Positions 32,014-42,700 of a DNA stretch of 64,000 nucleotides are shown piece by piece. The number at the start of each line of letters is the position of its first letter. The stretch's first letter is position 1. A program made the position numbers and the translations under genes. This DNA is from Schizochytrium sp. TIO01 (Eukaryota > Sar > Bigyra > Thraustochytrida > Thraustochytriidae). The stretch covers positions 826,001 through 890,000 of the forward strand of contig SMSO01000036.1 in assembly GCA_004764695.1 (NCBI GenBank), read 5' to 3'. Below the pieces are notes generated by a model. The model worked only from the letters and a program-made list of their open reading frames with translations. It did not search any database and was not told the origin of the DNA.

Positions 32014-33504
32014 CAATAGCCAATGGGGAATCTTTGCTGTCGTCGTACAAGGCATAGATCAAGTACCTAGCTAGCTGGATAGTACCTCACCTCGAGGTTT
32101 TACTTAAGTGAAAGAATTCATTCATTCATAGCAGGAATTTCTAAGAGCTCTATCAACGTACTCTCAGTTGCTATATTATATAACTCTAGAGGTAGGTAGT
32201 TACTCCTACCCATGGTTTTCCAATCTTCTCCTCAGCATCGCCTTTGGCATGCGTTTTATTCTTTGACCAGCACGTCAGGATTCCTATCCTCATTGAAGCT
32301 TATTTCATTATGGCCTGGTTGAGCAACCGTGTTGAGTGCTGTTTTCTTCGACTTCCTACCTACCTACCTAAGAGCAATCTTTTTATGCTGTACGAAGCAT
32401 CCCAGATACCCTCAGGAATACTCAAGAATTACTTCGGCTGCAATGAGTGAGCAATGAACCTTTTGCTAGTCACTTTCCACTGAGCTTCGTAAGATCCTCC
32501 GAGTCTGGAACGCGGTGCAGCACGTTGCAAACAAATTGCGACTTTGGTGCTTTCTCACCTTGTATTCTTCTTCAGTTTTATGATAGGCTTTTAAAAAATT
32601 ACTTTTTTAAATTTGTCCAAAGTAAAAGAATTACACATACCTACATGCTAGGTCTTAACTACCTACCAATACAGAGTAGTGAATTCACCATAACTCATCA
32701 GAGGCAACCACTACCTACTTTTCTACCATGGTAAAAAGCTAAAACAAACTCGTTACTGTGAATAGTTCTTTTTACTATTTGGCATCGCCCTGGTTGAGAA
32801 CTTCGAGGGGCTTCTTCGTTCGAATAGACAAATTCGGTTTAATTTTTATTAAAGTATTTACTAAAGAGAGCTAGTCGTTGCAACTCGCGTTTCTCGTCAG
32901 ACTCTATCTTGAAAGGTTACGCTGGAAGTGGTAACTCTATTTCTGTACCCTCCCCTCTTTAGGCTTGCAGGCTGAGTTTAAAGAACTGAATGCTATCATG
33001 AATGTAGATCCACTTGAGTTGAGTTTTGAAAAAGACAAAGAAGAAGAATTGACGCAGATAACAATTTAATATATCAGGCACTCCATGTGCGTCATCCATG
33101 GAAGCGCTTAGCAATTTGATGTAAACAACAGGCAAAGTTCAAGAAATCAATGCAAACTGGTCCAGCTATCATTGTTCGTCAATACTAAACCTAAGTCCAA
33201 AAAAGAAAAGGAATGGAAAGGAAAGAGGAAAAAAAGTCGGGCTTTTTGCTGGGCCACAAAGCTATATCAGGAGTTTCTCTATCGGGTAGGAAGCGGAGTA
33301 TAAAAAGAACTCGTTTTGCTGATGTATTTAATTCATTATCGGCGTTTCAATTTACTTTATATGTGTTGCTGGATATAAATCTACAAGGAGCCTCTGATTC
33401 CGATTTGTAGGCTAGGAAGCTTCATTTCGTAGCGTGCATTTTAAACAACTCTAATTAGCTGTATACTTCCAATATTTGTCTATCGTTTACCTCTCAGTAA
33501 CTAA

Positions 33505-35646
33505 CTATATGTCAACATCAGGCCCACCGCTAAAGTCGATGTTCTTGCCCTCGTCCTCAACCCCTACGTCTTCAAAACTTTCAGATAGAACTGCCGAAAG
33601 GCTTTGCTGAACGGGCACAGCATGAGGTGGTGATATTTTGAAATGAGCATGAATTAAATTTTCGTGGAGGTAAAACCTGCTCAAAAAAAGAATCCAACGC
33701 AGACCAAACGGAAGCCAACTGGCTTCATTATCGCCCCGAACTGCTGACTTCGCATAGACCATAAAGCGATTCCGGTTGCTGCCGCCTAGCTTATCATTCA
33801 AATCCTTGATCAGGTGCATAGTTTTTAGAACAAGCACCATGTCATCAGGAAGTTTATCCGCAAGACTTCCAATATCCGCAAGCCCGAGCTTTGATATCCC
33901 AAGACGAGCTTTTATATCACGCAGCTCTGCTGCTGTGAGACGTGCTTGCTCCCCGAGATGAGCCTGTGTGTCCACAGTTCGATTGACAAAGACGAACGGC
34001 ATCAAATCCCACAAGGAGGGCATGCCCATCGCCTGGCAGGTCGCTTGCAAAGACACTTGGTCCTGCAGAATCATTGCTTTCCACAGTCGACAATTCTGTT
34101 GACGAAAATCTTCACCTAAATCCCGGTACAAGCCATGGTCAAGAAGCACAACCGAGGTTGGGATATTTCCTTTGCCTGGACAAACTAGGAGATTACCTGG
34201 ATGGGGATCACAATGTACAAAGCCGTACTCGAATATCATTGCTGCAAATGCATCCAAAACAATGCTGGCAACCTCGTTGCAGTCTACTCCCATAGCTTTA
34301 AGTTCTTGTACACGACTGATTGGAATCCCTTTAATGTAATCCATACAAATAAGACGAGGAGTGGTCAACTCCCACTGAACACTGGGCACCCTAACAGTTT
34401 GAGATAACCTGGCGTCACCACGAAAATTCTTTGCTGAACGTTCGCAATTCTGAGCCTCTTCTAAAAAATCTAGCTCTCGGCTTAAATTTTCTTCAAACTC
34501 TCGCACGGCCCAGTCCAAAGAGAAACCTTCATTGGAAAATAGCCATGTGGCAACTGTATTTAAGTACTTCACAAGGTGCAAGTCACTTCTAAGGACACGG
34601 TGTAAATCCCGGTGTTGTACTTTTAGAGCAACAACTCTACCATCTTTAAGCGTTGCGCGATGCACCTGCGCCAGAGAGGCACAACCGACAGGATCAGGAT
34701 CAATATCTGCCAATGCATTAGCTAAGGCGTCATTGCCAAGTTCTTCTTCTAGCGTTTTCCAAATTTCAGACACCGGTCGCGCACTAGCACGATCCTGCAG
34801 AGTTCCAAGTTGTTCAATATATTGAGAAGGCAGAGCTCCTTTCAAACTTGCTGCATGTTGACCAATCTTCACAAATATGCCTCCATTTTGACGGCACAAT
34901 TCCAAAATGTGCTCTGCCCCAGAAGCATGAACAGCCTCTCTAATTTTGAGCCTTTCCTCAGCAGATTTACCGTGAGAAATGAATTTAGCCCATTTATAAA
35001 TTAAAGCAACACGACAAAATGAGACAATCGTGCGAGACATGCGCACGCTATCCATGAAGAGTGCTTCGGCACGCTGCTTTACATCTTGCGCATGTGGGTC
35101 TTGGATGAGAAGCCGCCCGTGGTTCTCTTTGCACTCAACGAGGTCACCGTAAGAGGTAAAAACCCATGTTGAGATAATGCCTCCAGCTACAAGAGAAGCC
35201 AATATAAAAGCAGTCTTTGGTCTTCTACGAGGTGAATTGAGCACCTCCGTGGTTAAGGTTGAGAAAAGTGCCTTTCTCCCAACTACACAGCCCCGAACCT
35301 TATGAGCTCCGGAGAGGTATGAATTAAGCGACAGCAGCTGTAACCGCGGCTGATTACAACGATAGACTTGAAAGTCTCGAGATGCTCGACTACGAGAGCT
35401 CAATCCTAATCGAAGAGAGGCGAGAACTCGCATACCTTTGTTCGGGGTAGAGTAAAGACGGGCTCCTTCAGATTGTTGTTGAATACCGAGGCATGTCCGT
35501 GAACCTGTTGGCACACCAGTGGAGCCTAAAGTTAGGAGGCCTCGACTGTTTCCTTTTAAGAGGTTGTGGCAACGTGTTTGCACCCCTGAAGAGATTGGTG
35601 GTGAGGCTTTGGGCCCCCATGCTCGTTGAAGTGCAAGCCCACGCAT
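33505..35646 (-). CDS. ADCK1: ADCK1-like mitochondrial UbiB/ABC1 family atypical kinase
   Basis: 713 aa from the ATG at 35646. The first ~130 residues are Arg/Ser/Leu-rich and nearly free of acidic residues, as in a mitochondrial presequence. A hydrophobic segment (about 146-166) could anchor it in the inner membrane. The UbiB hallmarks follow: KIGQ (K260-Q263), the Ala-rich loop GCASLAQVH (321-329), the ALKVQ lysine (K342), HCDPHPGNLLV in the catalytic loop, and VLLDHGLYRDLG as the DFG-like metal site. The LLDHGLY and FVKIGQH wording fits the ADCK1/yeast Mcp2 group more than COQ8. In yeast and animals this group acts in mitochondrial lipid handling. It is intronless. Confidence 0.9.
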   Translation of the reverse strand: MRGLALQRAWGPKASPPISSGVQTRCHNLLKGNSRGLLTLGSTGVPTGSRTCLGIQQQSEGARLYSTPNKGMRVLASLRLGLSSRSRASRDFQVYRCNQPRLQLLSLNSYLSGAHKVRGCVVGRKALFSTLTTEVLNSPRRRPKTAFILASLVAGGIISTWVFTSYGDLVECKENHGRLLIQDPHAQDVKQRAEALFMDSVRMSRTIVSFCRVALIYKWAKFISHGKSAEERLKIREAVHASGAEHILELCRQNGGIFVKIGQHAASLKGALPSQYIEQLGTLQDRASARPVSEIWKTLEEELGNDALANALADIDPDPVGCASLAQVHRATLKDGRVVALKVQHRDLHRVLRSDLHLVKYLNTVATWLFSNEGFSLDWAVREFEENLSRELDFLEEAQNCERSAKNFRGDARLSQTVRVPSVQWELTTPRLICMDYIKGIPISRVQELKAMGVDCNEVASIVLDAFAAMIFEYGFVHCDPHPGNLLVCPGKGNIPTSVVLLDHGLYRDLGEDFRQQNCRLWKAMILQDQVSLQATCQAMGMPSLWDLMPFVFVNRTVDTQAHLGEQARLTAAELRDIKARLGISKLGLADIGSLADKLPDDMVLVLKTMHLIKDLNDKLGGSNRNRFMVYAKSAVRGDNEASWLPFGLRWILFLSRFYLHENLIHAHFKISPPHAVPVQQSLSAVLSESFEDVGVEDEGKNIDFSGGPDVDI

Positions 35647-35940
35647 GGAGCTTGGTTTGCTCGTTGATCGTAATGTGATGTGCAGCGTTCAAACAAGTCG
35701 TAGTAGGTTGTGTGCTGTGACTACTTGAAAAAGTCTTTTCTTTTTTTTCTTTTCTTTTGCTGGGCATATCACCTAATAGGAAATAATAGGAAACAATAGG
35801 TAGAATACTCTCGGGCTTCAATCAATCAAATTTTCCAAAATTCTTCCATTCATTTACTCTTTTCCTTGAACCTCAATTACTAGTGCCAGTACTTGAAGAT
35901 ACCTACTACCCAGGTGTTTCCCTGCATGCATATCCGTGAG

Positions 35941-36000
35941 TGATTGTTTTGACTTGAGTTTCTACACAAATCAAAGGATTAATAGGAGTGGCCTCTATGA
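35941..36000 (+). repeat. Dispersed element copy
   Basis: TGATTGTTTTGACTTGAGTT, TCTACACAAATCAAAGGATT, then GTGGCCTCTATGA. Confidence 0.6.
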
Positions 36001-36231
36001 TCTAGGTTAGATGGACATGCTGGTTAGCTTCTTCAAGAACAACGATTGGTACTTACCCTACCTCAGCGTGCCTACCAGGAAAAGAACGCAGTGTCAGGAA
36101 AAGAACGCAGTGTTAGCTGAGTGAGTAAATAGATGATATGTTACTCTTAGTATCCCTAGCTAGTAGAATTTAGATATAGTAGTATCAGGTACTGCTAGTA
36201 ATAGCAGGTAATATTCACTAGATAATAGATT

Positions 36232-36272
36232 TTAATTTGCTACCTCTGCTAGCGAGAATGCAATAACTACAT
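36232..36272 (+). repeat. Dispersed element, box 2 half
   Basis: ACCTCTGCTAGCGAGAATGC, with a weak upstream part. Confidence 0.45.
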
Positions 36273-36398
36273 TTACTTAGGGTAAGGTAGGGTGCCTGCC
36301 TACCTATCTATGTACCTACCTACTTATCATATTTATGATATTGGTATTCTGTACACATACTATTACTCCTATGCATGATACAGGCAAGATAAATTCAC

Positions 36399-36468
36399 AA
36401 TAATAATTATTATTACTATTATTATTATTATTATTATTAACATTATTATTACTATTATTATTATTATA
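36399..36468 (+). repeat. (ATT)n microsatellite, slightly interrupted
   Basis: About 23 ATT units with ATTACT and AACATT interruptions. Confidence 0.9.
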
Positions 36469-36588
36469 AGTCTGGAAGAGTTTGAGGAAAAATTGAACAA
36501 AAACTCAAACACAAAAGGAGACAAATAAACATATAAAAAACACGCTGGCAGGCAGCCTTTTCAGACTACTGCTGTGACGTTCGCGCTC

Positions 36589-38688
36589 ATGACTGCTCAA
36601 GAAGAAGACGTCAACAAGACGCTGATAAGCTTCTACGAACGCCTTCGCAAGTATGATGCCAAAGGTCTAGATGGCAAAGCTGTTGCCCTTTGTGATAAGA
36701 TTCTCAAAGTAGAGTCAAACCCTGGTCACCAACGCCAAGTCCTGAAGACCAAGTGTGTTTGCCTTCTGCGACAGCAAAAGCTCCAAGCTGCTCTTGAGAT
36801 TGCTGAGAGGGAAGGTTTCACTCTCGAGAGAGCATTTGTGCTTTACAAGCAAAAGCGGAATAAAGAAGCGCTCGAAACTCTGGATCAGGTAAACCCAACT
36901 TTAAGCGAAAATGCGGCAGCAACAAACTTGCGCGCACAACTTCTTTACCGGATGGGCAACTATGAAGAGGCTCGCGCTCTCTACGCAGAACTTGTTCAAG
37001 GTGCTGGGGATGGTGTCATGAACGAGTTTATTGCAAACTTTTTAGCGTCCAGTCTTTTAGCAGGGAATGTTGAAGCTGTTCTGGAGATCTTCGACCAAGG
37101 TTTGCTTAGCGGCCGGGAATCTGGCGATGCCTTTGAGCTTCTGTATAACAAAGCTTGCGCTCTTTTAGCTGTGGGCAATCACCAAGGTGCTGCAGATGCT
37201 TTGCAAACTGCTATCGAACTTGGGCAAGTGTTTTTGCAAGAAGATGATCGCCTAACTGACGCGAATATTGCATCTGAGCTGGCCGTGCTCAAGGTCCAAC
37301 GTGCTTTTGCCTTGCAGCAAGGTCTTGTAACCCTCACCTCTTCGTCAGAAGTTGAAGATTGTAAAGCTGAGATTCTTAATCTACTTTCAGAAGCGTTGAG
37401 CTCCAACGCCCAGGATAAGTCTGTATGTGCTGTGGCTTCCAACAACCTACTTGCGCTGCGTGGTGATCATGAGGTTTTCGACTCCTTTAAAAGAATGCGC
37501 CTTCATGCATCCGACCCTCAAAATCTCGAAGCCCTTCCCCAGTCTTCCCAGGAGACTATTGCTCTCAACAGGGTACTCTTACTCCTTAAGATGAACAAAA
37601 GTAAAGAATGCTCAAAGCTTGCGGAGGAGCTACGTGGTGAATTTCCGCAGTTGAAATCACTTGACCTAGCTGAGGCTGTAGCATTAGATCATGATGGCAA
37701 GGCGGACCTACGGGATCGGCTGATTGAAGAGAAACTTGAGCAATCCCTGAAAAGAAATGAAGTCTCCCATGCTGCTCTGTTTGTTCTTGCGCAGGCTCAA
37801 TTCCAGCTCAATGCAGGCGAGATTGAAGCTGCGCTTTCGACTCTCAAAGCTCGACCTGAGCTCAACCGCCAGCCGTCTATCGTTGAAGCTTCCCTGAAGC
37901 TATGCCATTACCTTGGGCACGATGATGAGGCTAAAGCTCTTCTTGCGGATACAACAAGCACGAAGAGTACGCTTGGAGATCAGGAAAATTCTATTCAACT
38001 TGCAATGCTTCAAGCCAAAGTATATATGCAAGGAGATGGTGCTGTAGAGGCTGCAAAGATTTATGAGGGCATTTTCACTGGCAAGTTTGGTCCCGTGGAT
38101 GGCGAGCTTCGAATGGAAGCACTGGCCAACTATGTTCTTGCTGCCGCACTTTTTGACACTGATGCCGCCGAAGCAAAGGCGAAGGCGCTGCCTATGCCAG
38201 CTGGTGTAGATGATGTGAATGTGGAAGCTCTAGAGGCAGAAGGCTTGACCCAGCAGAAGGCTCGCCCTCGTCGTGTTCGAAGCGTGGTTGCTTCTAGCGA
38301 CGGTGCTGCACGAACTCCGGCTGCAGAAGACGCTGCCAAAAAACTTCGTAGTATTGAGAACAAACGCAATAAAGAGCTCAAAAAACGAGCAAAACGCCGC
38401 GAAGCTCACTTGGCGAAGCTTAAAGAACGGAATGGCGCCGACTTTGATACCACAAAGGAGAAGGTGGATCCTGAAAGATGGATCCCGAAAAATATGCGTC
38501 AAGCTGCCTTAAAGGCTCGCAAAAAACGAAATGCAAAACTTACTGGTGCACAAGGTGCCAACTCGGTTAATGCATCAGAGGCTGCTCGTTTGGATGCACG
38601 TGCCTCGCTTTCAGCCACTGCACCCGCTTCTGCAGGTACCTCTTCAGCGTCTTCCCGTTCGAAGTCAAAGAAAAAAGGCCGTCGCTAA
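36589..38688 (+). CDS. SRP72: SRP72, signal recognition particle subunit
   Basis: 699 aa from the first ATG of the frame at 36589. The body (about 10-560) is alpha-helical with tetratricopeptide-like repeats, such as ALYRMGNYEEARALYAEL-type units, matching the SRP72 TPR domain that binds SRP68. The C-terminal part is very basic and contains VDPERWIPKNMRQAAL (D627-W631), the DPERW signature of the SRP72 RNA-binding domain that contacts 7S RNA, followed by a KKRNAK run and a Ser/Ala/Lys tail. SRP72 works with SRP68 on the cytoplasmic SRP that directs ribosomes to the ER. No intron is seen. The length is close to the usual 650-700 aa. Confidence 0.93.
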   Translation: MTAQEEDVNKTLISFYERLRKYDAKGLDGKAVALCDKILKVESNPGHQRQVLKTKCVCLLRQQKLQAALEIAEREGFTLERAFVLYKQKRNKEALETLDQVNPTLSENAAATNLRAQLLYRMGNYEEARALYAELVQGAGDGVMNEFIANFLASSLLAGNVEAVLEIFDQGLLSGRESGDAFELLYNKACALLAVGNHQGAADALQTAIELGQVFLQEDDRLTDANIASELAVLKVQRAFALQQGLVTLTSSSEVEDCKAEILNLLSEALSSNAQDKSVCAVASNNLLALRGDHEVFDSFKRMRLHASDPQNLEALPQSSQETIALNRVLLLLKMNKSKECSKLAEELRGEFPQLKSLDLAEAVALDHDGKADLRDRLIEEKLEQSLKRNEVSHAALFVLAQAQFQLNAGEIEAALSTLKARPELNRQPSIVEASLKLCHYLGHDDEAKALLADTTSTKSTLGDQENSIQLAMLQAKVYMQGDGAVEAAKIYEGIFTGKFGPVDGELRMEALANYVLAAALFDTDAAEAKAKALPMPAGVDDVNVEALEAEGLTQQKARPRRVRSVVASSDGAARTPAAEDAAKKLRSIENKRNKELKKRAKRREAHLAKLKERNGADFDTTKEKVDPERWIPKNMRQAALKARKKRNAKLTGAQGANSVNASEAARLDARASLSATAPASAGTSSASSRSKSKKKGRR

Positions 38689-39724
38689 ATCTTTCATATA
38701 ACTTTTCAATCCTTTCACCTACATGTTTGCTTATTTTATCTTCGTTGCTATGGTTGGTGGATCAAGTATCTAAGTTGCAGGAAGACGCGTGATTCTTTTG
38801 CTTCAATTTTGGTTGCTTAGTATAGCAGCAAAATATCAAGATATAAATAGCGGTTTGCATCTTGCAGTGTCGCATATTCACATCCCTGCATCTGACTGGA
38901 CAAATAATTAAAATTGCTGGTCTTGATAATCTTATACTAATAATGTCTGATGAAGACTTGAGGATGAATTACACCTGGCTTCTGCTTGAGACAAAGATGA
39001 AATTTCCAAAACGTGCAAATTCCAAGAAAATAGCCAAGGGTCAGGTATCTCGTGTTATGAGTGAGACTAGAACATTCCATAGTATTACCCTCTGAATTAT
39101 ATGAGCATCAATAGATTTGGAGATTTTCACAGAACTTGCTTGATTAAAAATAAGCCTTAGACAAAGATCTAGAACTTATATGTAAGTACGTACTTGATAA
39201 ACTTCAGTTAGCTGAAATCTTAGAAGTATTTTATAAAATTTCCGAAACAGGAATTGAACAAACATGTCAGATGTTTAAGCTACTTCATACAATGTAGCGT
39301 GTTGAACAATTGACTTTAAGGTTGGATCCCAAGCCCAGCAGCAGACCAATAATCCCCAACCCAGGATGCTGGCATTTCCACAAGGCTGTGCATCCAACCA
39401 AGTTTATGGTCCTCGTCTTTCCAGTGAACCTGTAGCTAGCACCGGCCAACTACTTTAGCACCAAGGTACGTAGTTCTGCGCGTTCAATGTCCTTTAACAA
39501 TTCCAAGTTTTATTAAGCAAAAGCAAGCTGAGCTGATGGCTAAGCTTTGAGGAGACTATATACGTGTTTCTTTTGTTTTGTTTTTTTCAAATTTAAATGT
39601 AGGAATTAGTTTTTGAGTAGATTTTGTGAGCTACATCACATTCCCAAGCTGTCGTTCTGGTGTAAACAGTAGTTGCCGTTCTGTAATCAAGAAGAATGAA
39701 TATCTTTTTTGGATCATGAAACAA
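38689..39724. other. Convergent spacer between SRP72 and VPS50
   Basis: About 1 kb, AT-rich, with no coding frame, tRNA or repeat recognised. Confidence 0.5.
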
Positions 39725-42700
39725 TCAGGTTGAACTATCGATCACTGGTGAAGCCTCTGCCATGAGCTTGGAGAGCTGAGAAGAAGATTTCGATGACCCA
39801 ACACCGAATCGGATAAGGTTCTCAAGGTGCCAGCGTTCATAAATATGACGATTTTGAGTAATCCACTCAAGTACATCCTTCAAACGATCATAGTAGAAAG
39901 CTTTCACATAGTTTTCCACACGCTGTCGAGCTGGATCTATGATCTCTTGAAGACCTGGTGCAATTTCGACAATGCCACGAAATAGAGTTGCTAAATCCAT
40001 AGACATAAGCGCTCGTCCTTCTGTACCACATTTCTCTACCGATGCGATTGCGTCAAGAAACTGGTCCATAACCTCCTCCAAAGCACGTGACCAGACTAGA
40101 GGGATGGCACTCATTGAAAACTTGGTGCCTTCGGCGCACTCACGCTGTAAATGTGACCAGATCTTGCGCATTCGTAAAATTACTTTTTGAACGTAGTTAC
40201 TCGGTTCACTTGCCAACGTCTTGATTTTGTGCCATTGTACAGTATCAAGAATAAGGCTGGTGATCGTTGCTGTTGGAACTACGTCGGCTGCGTTAAGATT
40301 CCGATCAGGCATAGGACTGGGTGATGAAGATGTAGAAGACTTCATGGTAGTTGCGGACATCGGAGACTCCATTTGCTCACCTGACATCTGAGGACCTGCC
40401 CTGGTGCTGTAGATTTGGCCTGGGGCACTTGAGTCAAGGGCAAACCGGTTAACCAAATGCCTCGCTACGCCTCGGTGAACAAGTCCTCGCAAGTCCTCAC
40501 AAACTGTGTCAAATTCTTGATATGCATCACCAGCAACCTGAACACGTTCCACAGCTGGCAAAGAAGCCTCCACACGGGGTCGAATGTTGTGGAGAATCTG
40601 AAGGACAAATCGGCACGACTCCGCTGCAACAATACGAGTGGGCAGAGCGTCTAGAGTGTTAGTCAACCCTTCTGCATTATGCAGGTTTGAGAAACGTGCA
40701 GGAATAGCTGACTCTGTGAGAGTTGCAGAAACAGAAGGCCCTTGTAATGAGGCTCGGGTGTCTTTCGGGTTCCCAGAACTTCCTACTGAACGGTTAAGCA
40801 GGCCTTCACTCCGAAAACTCATTTTGAATGAGCTTGAACTAGACGCAGATGGCGTTGTGTGCCCTCCTGGTCCTAAAGTGGATGATATCGATGAAGATGA
40901 AGATGATGAGGAATTCGGACCTGTGACGGCGACTTGTATAGATCCACTACTTGACGTTGACAAAGAACCATTAATTGTTCGGGTCTCCAGACCAAGGATA
41001 CTGCGAGATCTCTCCATGCATTTGCGAAGGATTGCATAACGCGTTCCGCAGCATGATTTTGGCTTGTCAAACAGCTGAAACAATAAAGATCCTGGAATAA
41101 AGTTTGTACAAACAGCATACATGTAGCACCAAACTAAGTTGCACATACTCGTGAATGTATCTGCAGCTATGTTCGGAAGGTGCTCCATCATAAGGAGTGA
41201 ACTACCAAGATCCTTTGCAAGGCAGTTCACAATCGTACTTGTCAAAACAAAATCGGCATCATCACCTTGTTTACAAGGTTGATCACCATAATTGACACTA
41301 TCTGAGGGTAGGAGCTTTGATTGACTTTCGGCCGCAGAATATTGTAAGTCAGGCAAAACTAGAGAAGCGACGGGCTTGCTTCCTGAAGAATCCAAGTGCT
41401 TTGCATTCGCAATACTGCCTTGTCTAAAAGTCGACTGAGAACTTTCTTCAACATTATTAGCTGATGTTAAATGATAGTCATCGATGGCCAGATTCTCGAA
41501 TGGATTCTTGCGATGACCAGATTTGGGAGGTTGTCCACGAGACTTTATTTCATCAAGTGATGCAAAAAGGGCTGACTCGTCGTCATTTGATTGGGAACGA
41601 ATAAGAAGCTTAGCAGAACCTCGAAATACTAAACCGTCAAATCCCCCCAAGGAATCAAGCGATACACCAAGATTCACCCAATGCTCCCGAACTAAAAAGC
41701 TGCGTAGAGCCTCCATCCGGTCAGCATGAAAGTCTTTACAGTAGGTTTTGGACGTCTCCCGGATGAACGCACGGGCCTCTAAAAAGCACGTATCCCCACC
41801 AAAGGCTTCACTTTCAATAGCTAGAAGTTCTAGTAAAGTAATCAAACGTTCAAAAGAATGCAATTTCAGTGCAGGAAATCGACTGCATGGGCTCTTTGTC
41901 ACTGTAGCAATGTGGGATAGAACGCCACCCCACACTACACGACGATTCTTTGCAAGAGTTTCTGCAACGCCTTCAAGGCTCTGAACCACACTCAATTGAT
42001 GACTGGAGGAGGACGAAGATATTACGTTAGCTACTGTCTTCGTGGCGACATCTCGATTCTGGGTAAAATTTACATGCCATGTTTCAATTGATTCGTAGTG
42101 CTTCAAAAGGTCGCATACGCGCTTAAACGCGCTCCCAAGACGATGCACGAAGCTAGGTTGCATCTTCACACGAGCCGGGATTTGGTCACAGACATCCTTC
42201 AGAGGTAAACCACTTGCTCGAGCAACACTCAAGATCTGAGGGGATTTTGAGTTCATTGAAGATGTTGTTGAGGAATTGGTTTCTCCATCGCTAGACTTCG
42301 CAGCAGCTTTATCGTTTTGCTCATCCATTTTGAGAACAAAATTGCTTTTGTCAGGCTGTACCGCAGTCTGCTTCTGGAGAGCTATTAGTTCATGTGCAGA
42401 GCGTAGTAGCATAATCATCTCGTCTTTGAGCGCCTGCTCTACGAGTGCAACAAAGCACCGCTGAACACGGTGTGCAAGGCCTGAAACACCATCAAGCCGC
42501 GTCCCCTCTGATGTTTTACCCAAAGTACCACGCGTCGACCTCAAACGTGCAATGTACTCTTCGGACAAATACTCTCCAATCGCTTTGTCTAAGGATATAT
42601 ATGCTAGAACAATGTGTTTGTATGCGTCAGCATTTGTAAATGTTTTACAAACAACACGGAGGGTGTCATCGACGCGTTTGCGAAGGTTTGGCAATGCAGA

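Larger units (their letters stand above)
28950..33504. other. Gene-free spacer with clustered dispersed elements
   Basis: About 4.5 kb. 29.0-29.5 kb is GC-richer and is probably the WNK promoter and 5' UTR. Between 29.8 and 32.0 kb lie six copies of the dispersed element in both orientations, with many CTACCTA/TAGGTAG motifs. An ATG frame at 31613-31972 overlaps one copy and is unlikely to be a gene. Confidence 0.5.
35647..36588. other. Divergent promoter spacer
   Basis: It lies between ADCK1 (-) and SRP72 (+). It holds one full and one partial dispersed element, a CTACC-rich stretch near 36290 and an (ATT)n microsatellite 120 bp before the SRP72 start. Confidence 0.5.

Noticed and set aside
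36574-36588. GTG start for SRP72
   Set aside because: An in-frame ATG lies five codons on, at 36589.
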